DNA of 64,000 nt from Apodospora peruviana (Eukaryota; Ascomycota; Sordariomycetes; Sordariales; Lasiosphaeriaceae): positions 3,348,001 to 3,412,000 of the forward strand of contig JAUEDM010000004.1 of assembly GCA_033439685.1 (NCBI GenBank), given 5' to 3'. This document shows positions 57,364-64,000 of the stretch, piece by piece. Position 1 is the first letter of the stretch, and every line of letters starts with the position of its first letter. A program made the position numbers and the translations under genes. Below the pieces are notes generated by a model. That model was not told where the DNA came from. It saw nothing but the letters and a program-made list of their open reading frames with translations, and did not search any database.

Positions 57364-58823
57364 TCACTGTGTACTAGTCCCCTTTGACAACGGTTTTCGC
57401 CCATAAACAACATGTCTGTCGAAAAAAAGACCAGTGTTAGCACACAATACTCTCCCACAGACAAAAAGAGGAAGGAAAAGACAGACATTGGCCAATAGGC
57501 GTGCACTTTCGGATCCCGTAGCACCCCTCTTGCCCGCGCGGCAAGGACTATCGCCTCCTCTCTCGTCCAGCCAAGCGACCTCGTCATGGGCGCCAGGATG
57601 GCCGGCTCGAGCACCTGGTCCATGTTGTAGAGCACCCACTGTCCGAGGACCTTGTATTTCCGGTCGCGCGGCCAGCCGTTGGTAGGCCACTTGTAGACCT
57701 TTTCAACGACGTTCTCGAACCCGGCTTCCTCCATCAGGACCTTCCATTTCTGCGCGGCGGTCAAAGGGCGCCCGAAGGCGTCCATCGCCTGCATCAGCCA
57801 CATACACCAGGTCCAAAGGTCCGAGTCGGTCGTCAGGGTGCCGTCGTCGCAGCCGAAGGGGACGGCCATGTCCTGGGCTTCAAAGTAGCCGCCGGGCTCG
57901 AGTTGTCTAATAATATGGTACATCAGATACGGCTGCCAGGGAAATGAAATTGGAAAAAAGCATACTCAAAGACCTTTTTCACAATCTCGCCGTTGTCGGC
58001 AAAGCTACCGGTCATGAAACGGCTGAAAATAAAATCGAAGGGCTTGGTCCACATCCACTCTTTCTCTAGGTCGTCGATCTCGAAGGAGCAGTTTGGCGGC
58101 ACGAAGTCGGGCTGCACGGGGCTGAGGTCGACGCCTATAACTTCTGCCTCGGGATGCTCGTCGGCGTAGTCTATGCACCATATTCCCGTCCCGGTGCCGA
58201 GGTCGAGCACCCGCTTTGCGCCATCCTTCTTGGGACACAGGCAAATTTGGTCCTCAAAGGTCAATCTGAAGATGTGGTGTTGCAGGTCTAATCGTTCTAT
58301 CTCGGGCTGCGCATCGCATTTTGTCAGCTTTGGTGGAATTTGACGACAGCAGGGGACAGGACGGGAGGTATCAAGTATGTACCGCATCATTTGGTAAAAA
58401 GTACTCTGCGAACAATTCGGGTCAGTCCGACGCGGTCTGAATGAAAGTAATAAGAAAGCAGAGGTGATAAAGACCGACTTCCGGCGCTCATGGCATGGTA
58501 TGTCCGCCCGTTCTCTTCTTGGTAGGCGAGGATACTCGACCGCAGCGAGGTAAGACTCTCGGATAGCGGCTGTGGACAATCAGTTGTCACTCGTCTGCGG
58601 TCTCTTGGACAGAAGACCATACCTCGTCGCCAATCGAGGAGTCGGCATCGTCACGGTCATCATCGCCAGGCACCTAATGATCGTTTACCATCAAAATGCC
58701 GTCGCGGGCTTGCTTCAGCGCGGGGTCCAGAAGACTGGACAAAAAACTCACCAGCTCGATTTCGTGCTGAGTTTGCCCTTCCACCTCGGCCCCGGGCGCG
58801 GGCCCTGGAGGTGTATTCGGCAT
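57364..58823 (-). CDS. LaeA-like SAM-dependent methyltransferase
   Basis: Seven exons fit in phase: 58752-58823, 58623-58673, 58479-58569, 58383-58405, 57966-58306, 57487-57906 and 57364-57415, giving 349 residues. Starts MPNTPPGPAPGAEVEGQ. Family hallmarks in order: DDADSSIGDE, LRSSILAYQEENGRTYH, KYFLPNDAPEIERLDLQHH, motif I VLDLGTGTGIW (about 112-122), VIGVDLSPVQPDFVPPNC, EQLEPGGYFEAQDM and the end HAYWPIHVVYGRKPLSK. LaeA and its relatives regulate or modify secondary metabolism; this branch (LaeA-like, many copies per genome) often sits in metabolite clusters as a tailoring enzyme, and the substrate is unknown. Divergent from a P450. Confidence 0.9.
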
Positions 58824-59477
58824 ATCGGAACTGTTTTCTCGTTCCGTCCGTTTCTTGCCGTTGAAAAGTCGAAGTACGTCGGTCGCGTGTCAGCAACGGT
58901 CCGGTCCGGTTAAAACGTTGGACGAAGGATACCTGGTAAGGTAGTACGTATTAATCATTAATGCAGCAACGGCGGTGGCTTTATCTACAGGCCCCTCCAC
59001 GGGATGAGGTGTCCCGTGGGGGTGACGCTGGATTCCCTGTTTCGACGGGCGGCAGGCAGTAAGCGGTACCAACCACACTAGTGACCAACTTTCACCTGAT
59101 CATTGCCGTCCAGCGCCAAAAGTCCCTTCAATAAACCCATGCGGCCTTCCCCGGCCTTATCGCTTTCGTAAGGCTAACTGACAGAGGTCCCCTGTCCCGT
59201 GGCAGCGGAAGCGAGGGTTCGGACCGCTTCCGCTTGGTTGACTTACATGAACCATTCCCCTTCAGTCCTGTTGCGCAGGGCACAGTGCAGTAGCGTGGTT
59301 GGCTGGTTCAATGCTCAAGGATGTCCAGCTCCGCACATTTCCATCCCCCAGGCGGTATAGGTTGATTGCCACCCAGCCCGCCTGTCCCGTCACAGGTTTG
59401 TGAAACCATCCACTTCCGCCGCCACCGCCGCAACGACGCATTCCGTACTCCGTACTCCGTAACTCACACCGTCTACC
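58824..59477. promoter_or_regulatory. Shared divergent promoter region of the LaeA-like and P450 genes
   Basis: 654 bp between two head-to-head ATGs. It contains GC-rich short inverted sequences such as CCCCTCCACGGGATGAGGTGTCCCGTGGGGG at about 58990-59020, split here as CCACGGGA and TCCCGTGG arms around a short loop, a possible binding site for a dimeric regulator. A TACTCCGTACTCCGTAA direct repeat lies at 59443-59462, just upstream of the P450 start. Confidence 0.5.
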
Positions 59478-61062
59478 ATGCAGCTGCTACACCACTTGAC
59501 CTCCACAGCAGGCCTCACCGGCCTCGCTATCGTGGTATATTACCTCATCGCCCAGCGCGTGAGGGACTACCACCGAACGCGACACATCCCGGGCCCGTTC
59601 TGGGCCGGATGGACCGACCTCTGGATCATCAGAGCCCAGCTGAGCGGCCGCATGTGCTTTATGCTCGCCGATGTGAACGAGAAGTACGGACCCATAGCCA
59701 AGATCGCGCCCAAATGGGTCGTCTGCGGCGACGGCGCCGAGCTGCGCCGGATATGGGGCGTCCGCTCCGCCTGGCAGCGGTCGCCGTGGTACAAGGGCTT
59801 GCGGTTCGACCGGAACCTCGACAATGCCTTCTCGACGCTCGACGACCAGGTCCACGAGACGCTGCGGGCCAAGCTGATGCCCGGCTACGGCGGCAAGGAC
59901 GTCGACGACCTCCATGAGCAGATCGACAAGCAGGTCGCCGGGCTCGTGACCCTCCTCGAGACCAAGTACCTCTCCACGAAAACCGACTTTAAGCCAGTCG
60001 ACCTGGCGCGCAAGGTGCAGTATTTCACGCTGGACGTCATCTCAGCGCTGGCGTTCGGCAAAGAGCTCGGCTACCTCGCCGCCGACAAGGACCTGTACGA
60101 TTACATCAAGACGACAGAAAGCACGCTGCCCATCATGCTCGCCACCGCGCTGATCCCCTGGCTACTGGACATGATCCAGTCCCCTAAGCTCAAGTGGCTC
60201 GTCCCGGACGTGCGTAACATGGCCGGCATCGGCAGCGTGCTCGGCGTCGCCCACAGCGCCGTGGCCGAACGGTTCGGCGCCAAAGCCGTCGTGAAGCAGG
60301 ACATGCTCGGCTCGTTTGTGGCTCACGGGTTGACCAGACAAGAGGCCGAGGCGGAGACGGTCGTCCAGATTATTGCTGGGTCCGATACCTCGGCGACGGC
60401 AATACGCTCGACGCTACTCTTCATCATGACCAACCCGCTCGTCTACCGACGACTGCAGGCAGAAATCGATGAAGGAATCAAGGAAGGGCGGATCTCGTCG
60501 CCCATCACGGACGCCGAGGCGCGGAACCTGCCGTACCTGCAGGCCGTCATCCGCGAGGGTCTGAGGCTTTGGCCGCCCGCGACGGCGGTGCTGCCCAAGA
60601 TCTCGACGAAAGATCAGGTTGTTTGCGGCGTGCATATCCCCGCTGGGACGCATGTGGCGTGGGCGCCGTTTAGTTTTCTGAGGAGCAAGGAGACTTTTGG
60701 GCCTGATGCTGACCTGTTTAAGCCCGAACGGTGGCTGGATATCGATCCGGCAAAGTACCGGGCCATGGACCAGACGGTCATGATGGAGTTTGCTTCGGGG
60801 AGCCGCTGGGAGTGCTTGGGCAAGACGGTGGCGCAGATTGAGTTGAACAAGACTTATGTCGAGGTGAGATCATTTCTTTTCGATACGTTACTGTCAGGTC
60901 ACTGTTCAAATTTCTAATGATGCTCTGTGTTGTTTGTGTCATCAGCTGCTCCGTCGATTCGACTTCACTTTGGTCGACCCGACAAATCCTTGGAAGTCAT
61001 ATAACGCCGCGGTGTTTATTCAGAGCGATATGAATGTTATTGTTACACGTCGAGAGACATGA
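59478..61062 (+). CDS. Cytochrome P450 monooxygenase, pisatin-demethylase-like group
   Basis: 500 residues, two exons (intron 60864-60945, 82 bp, phase 0). N-terminal membrane anchor (GLTGLAIVVYYLIA), Pro hinge IPGPFWAG, I-helix AGSDTSATA (about 300), ExxR motif E360-GL-R363, and PERW near FKPERWLD. The heme-binding loop reads FASGSRWECLGK with Cys446; compared with the usual F-x-x-G-x-x-x-C spacing it holds one more residue. The C-terminal block LLRRFDFTLVDPTNPWKSYN and VFIQSDMNVIVTRRE matches the pisatin-demethylase-like P450s closely. Substrate unknown. The pairing with the divergent LaeA-like methyltransferase suggests one small secondary-metabolite unit. Confidence 0.92.
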
Positions 61063-62106
61063 GATTGCCGAGGGCTTGTATAACGATAACCGGGTTAGGA
61101 CTGCTGCTTCATTGGCCACGATGTTATGCCTATTCGTACTAAAGATGAGCAGGGCCTTACAGTAATTAGCGGTCCAAGAGGGGTTTAAGCCGCTATTTTG
61201 ATAAAGCCGTCTATTTACCGTATATGTGCAGTTCTTGAGCTGTAAGCCGCTCCGAAGAAGCGCCGTGTATATAAGCCGGGGAAGGAGGTTAACTAGGTTC
61301 CTTCCTGTCGAGAAGAACTATCTTGAACAAACTTTGTCAATAACCACGTTAATAAGACGCAAATAGTTAAAAATCGTTAAGAAATAGCTAGTTTCCTCAG
61401 AGTAAGAAGTATAAAGCAAACCAGTACTAGTAGTGGTAGTGGTGGTAATAGTTGTAGTTGTCCTCTTCCTTTCTTTAAGAGAACCAAGGTTTACTAGCGG
61501 CTCATAGATAACGAGCGGCTCATACAACCAGCGGCTCGTAGGTATAAACCGTATATATGCGGTAAATATACGGTAGTTCAATCGCTTATCAGGGTCTGAG
61601 CCGGTTTTGAAATTTAGTAGCTGAAATCTCTTGGGCGGGGAGTAATTCGCCCACCATAATAAGCCGCTTTTGAACGGCTTCTGGAACCTGGGGTGGGCGG
61701 CGAAGTAAGTACTGCAAGGCCGCAGGCTCGTTGGCCTGCGGAGCAGGTAAAATAGGTAAGTAGTTTTGGGTAAAAAATAGAAGTGAAGGTGCTTGAATTG
61801 TAACTAAAGAAAACAAAAGAAAAGCCGCAGGCTTTTTATATATATATATAACGTTAAGTTATATATATATATACAGGCCCCTGATCAGGTAAGTGTCACG
61901 AGCTGATCAGACCCACCAGTCCCACTTCAGTACTGCTTGTATACCTAGGCGGACGGAAGATGTCAAAAGGATATCATTGCTTTCATGTTGAGACTAATTG
62001 GTATGCGCGTAGAAATACAACAGTACTTATTTAGTTGTGTTCAGGGGCATGACCTTCCGCCGTTCTCATCAGATCCGAGAATGCCTGTTGCAGCGACAAA
62101 TCCGAA
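61063..62106. other. AT-rich intergenic region with satellite-like and inverted sequences
   Basis: Contains three tandem copies of a unit starting AGCGGCTC at about 61495-61540, a GGTAGTGGTGGTAATAG microsatellite near 61435, inverted copies of a TTTACCGTATATG-like sequence near 61213 and 61550, and a long TA hairpin (separate entry). A 75-codon minus-strand ORF (61589-61816) is not recognisable. It looks like old mobile-element debris. Confidence 0.5.
61837..61873. repeat. Perfect TA-rich inverted repeat (hairpin)
   Basis: Arms of about 16 bp, TATATATATATATAAC and its complement, flank a 5 bp loop. Two palindromic TGATCA sites flanked by C/G (CTGATCAG) follow within 50 bp. Could be a cruciform, a recombination hotspot or a terminator-like structure. 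Confidence 0.8.
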
Positions 62107-64000
62107 TCAGAACCTAGTAACTATACGTGTTTTCCGACTTTCAAAGACTTGCTGTGCAGTCAGGCCCGCCTTGTTCTTCTTATGAGGATTAAGCACTCCG
62201 ATAAATCTCTGACAGTAGCCTGCCAAAATTTCCATGGTTTTGACATCACCCAAAAGAGCTGCCTGATGTAGCATCGTGTTGCTGAGATTATCGAGCTGTT
62301 GGGTGGCCTCTACGGCTCGGTTCAGGAGCAGCAGTCGGTCGAAAACCATGATGATGATATCGTGCGCATTGACTTGAATAGCATTCGCTAGGATATTGTC
62401 TCCGTCCTGGTCCAAATTCTCTACTTGAACACCAGGTTGTACTAAGAGGTAGCGGATAATTTCCGTTCTGGCACGACAGATGGCGTAACTCAATGCTGAG
62501 ATTGCCTTGTCGGATGTGTTGGATTCAAGGTCAGCACCTCGCTCTACTAACTGCTGCACCAAACGTAGATCATGATTACCATGAGAAATGGCCGAATGGA
62601 TCGGTCTGTGTAAGCCTGGAGTAAAGTCTGCGGCGTTGATATCTGCTCCCGTATCCAGAAGGAGACCGACGCATTCCGTGACATGCTCGCTTTTGCCCCT
62701 CACCACCCAGTGCAAAGCCGTACGTGCCGGACCGGTTCCGATATCACAACGGGCGCCAGCCGCCAGGAGCTCCCGAGCCGCCATCGTGTCTCCTAGTGAT
62801 GCCGCGTAGTGAAGCGCGGTGGCACCGCTGAGATCCAAGGCGTTTAAAACTTCATTGAACTTCTCAACACCTCCGGATGTTCGTCTGAGATTCTTGAGAG
62901 CGGTGCCCAGAGAACCCAGTTGACAAATTCCCACAACTATTTTGTGAATATACGTGAACCCGAGATCCTCGGCGAGATCCTCCGAGAAGTAACTTCCCGA
63001 GAATGGAAACAATTCTTGCTCGACTTGGTCATATTCAGGCGGTCGCTTGGTGCCATGCCTGATTCTGTACTAGGCAAATTGCTGTCGAGCAGACAAGCCC
63101 GAATCGTCGGTCCCATCGTGATCGACACCATAGTGGAGAAGAAGCCGCACTTTCCTGACATCCATAAGAGTGTATTTTATGGCAAAGTGCATCAGTGATC
63201 GACCATTTTTGACATTGACGTCGTGAATGGATCGGTTGTCAGTCTTGAGGGCTGTCTCAAGAGTGCCGTTGTCGACAATGTGAAAAATAGTGTCTGAGGA
63301 GTAACGAACCCGCCGCCTAATAGAAAGTCCGAAGTAAAAAGCCCCTTTTGCCGAGACTTGTAAATAAACGCAGAGAGCCCACTGAAGGAGCCAAACTGGA
63401 AACGCATAAGTGATCGTGACCCGCATAGTACGCATAGTATGACTCTTGGCGCATTGTGGGTAGTCGCACTTGGGTGTACTGACAGGAAAACCGCTGTAAC
63501 CAACAAATAAGAGACCGAGGACGGATCGCAGCAGACCAGGAGGCATTGACCATGAAGCACCCGTTGATGGTAGATCGAGGTGGCATCGGCATGGACAGCT
63601 GGGCGGACATCTGGCGGCTTGCGTGAGACATAGCCCAAAAAAGATGGTGTCGGTCCGGACAGCGGTATTTTCAAAGTCTGCTCCAGTTATTCGTGGTCGG
63701 GATCGTCCCTCGTTTGGGGTGATTGTGGTGGACTGGGCAGTCAAGAGTGCCATCATGACGGTTTCAATGGCGGAAAGGCGTTGTGACACCTCAGCGTTGG
63801 CCTGAAGAGCTTCGCGACAGATGTAGCCTAACTCTGAGACCGTTTCTTGGCGGTGACGATTTGTAGTCTCCAGGACTGTCGAGAGTTGGGTTGAGATGTG
63901 CGAGAAGGCGCCTCCTTGCGCCAGGGCCAGTGTGCGGTTATCCAACACATTCTTGGAAACGGTGCGGAGCTCAAGTTCGATACGGGCGGAGATGGCCCTT
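62107..64000 (-). pseudogene. Ankyrin-repeat protein with N-terminal fungal helical domain, interrupted by TAG; 5' end outside window
   Basis: The frame is open from the window edge (AISARIELELRTVSKNV...) to TAG at 63070-63072, and continues in the same frame to the stop at 62107. The first part has an N-terminal helical region (TVSELGYICREALQANA), a cysteine motif (CPPSCPCRCH), then a transmembrane-like segment (LLQWALCVYLQ) and an ankyrin-like repeat (NGRSLMHFAIKYTL...RLLLHYGVDHDGTD). After the TAG come further ankyrin repeats: GATALHYAASLGDTMAAREL, ARTALHWVVRGKSEHVTECV, PIHSAISHGNHDLRLVQQLV and TMLHQAALLGDVKTMEIL. Gln, giving CAG, would close the gap. The domain order matches a common fungal family related to STAND/allorecognition proteins. 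It may be a real pseudogene, a strain allele or a readthrough case. Confidence 0.75.

Noticed and set aside
61589..61816. Transposase fragment
   Set aside because: The translated text was compared by eye with Fot1/Tc1 ends and no DDE or DNA-binding motif was recognised.
1..64000. Large biosynthetic gene cluster, CRISPR array or prophage
   Set aside because: No backbone synthase (PKS, NRPS, terpene cyclase), no spaced direct repeats and no phage genes are present.

Overview
The window reads as euchromatic DNA of a filamentous ascomycete (Pezizomycotina), most likely a sordariomycete. This rests on compact genes with 46-150 bp introns (one 336 bp) using GTRNGT...YAG borders and CTRAY branch points, very GC-rich third codon positions, and families typical of that group: DUF1996, HET, LaeA-like methyltransferases, CBM1, fungal ankyrin proteins and a TM-SH3 protein. 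The lineage is inferred from gene content. No bacterial-type operon, CRISPR array, rRNA gene or intact transposon was seen.

Layout. 0-9.4 kb: M3 oligopeptidase (3' end cut by the window), myosin essential light chain, SAM methyltransferase, CoA-binding protein with a possible mitochondrial leader, and an unknown protein. 9.4-18.5 kb: gene-poor; it holds a secreted DUF1996 protein and a Fus1-like TM/SH3 protein behind a very long upstream region. 18.5-27.2 kb: a tRNA-like tandem repeat, NAF1 (H/ACA snoRNP assembly) with an in-frame open extension past its stop, ALG9 (N-glycan mannosyltransferase), and a small secreted CBM1 protein. 28.8-34.8 kb: two F-box genes, one with a probable frameshift and one with a C-terminal membrane anchor, plus a doubtful small gene. 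34.9-48.4 kb: EXO5, CCT1, a LYC1-like acetyltransferase, a Kex2-processed cysteine-rich secreted protein, an MFS transporter and an amidase. 48.8-64 kb is accessory in character: a HET-domain protein, small membrane or cysteine-rich proteins, decayed fragments, a gene with two alternative C-terminal frames, a LaeA-like methyltransferase divergent from a cytochrome P450, and an ankyrin protein broken by one in-frame TAG and running off the window end.

Most housekeeping genes here act in unrelated pathways and are simply neighbours. The one arrangement suggesting joint function is the head-to-head LaeA-like methyltransferase and P450 pair, with a shared 654 bp promoter region. Several disruptions (TAG in the ankyrin gene, TGA in a glutathione-transferase relic, possibly TAG at the NAF1 end) are of the CpA-to-TpA type expected from repeat-induced point mutation, although each could have another cause. 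Exon borders were worked out by hand from splice consensus and reading phase; genes where that failed are flagged.
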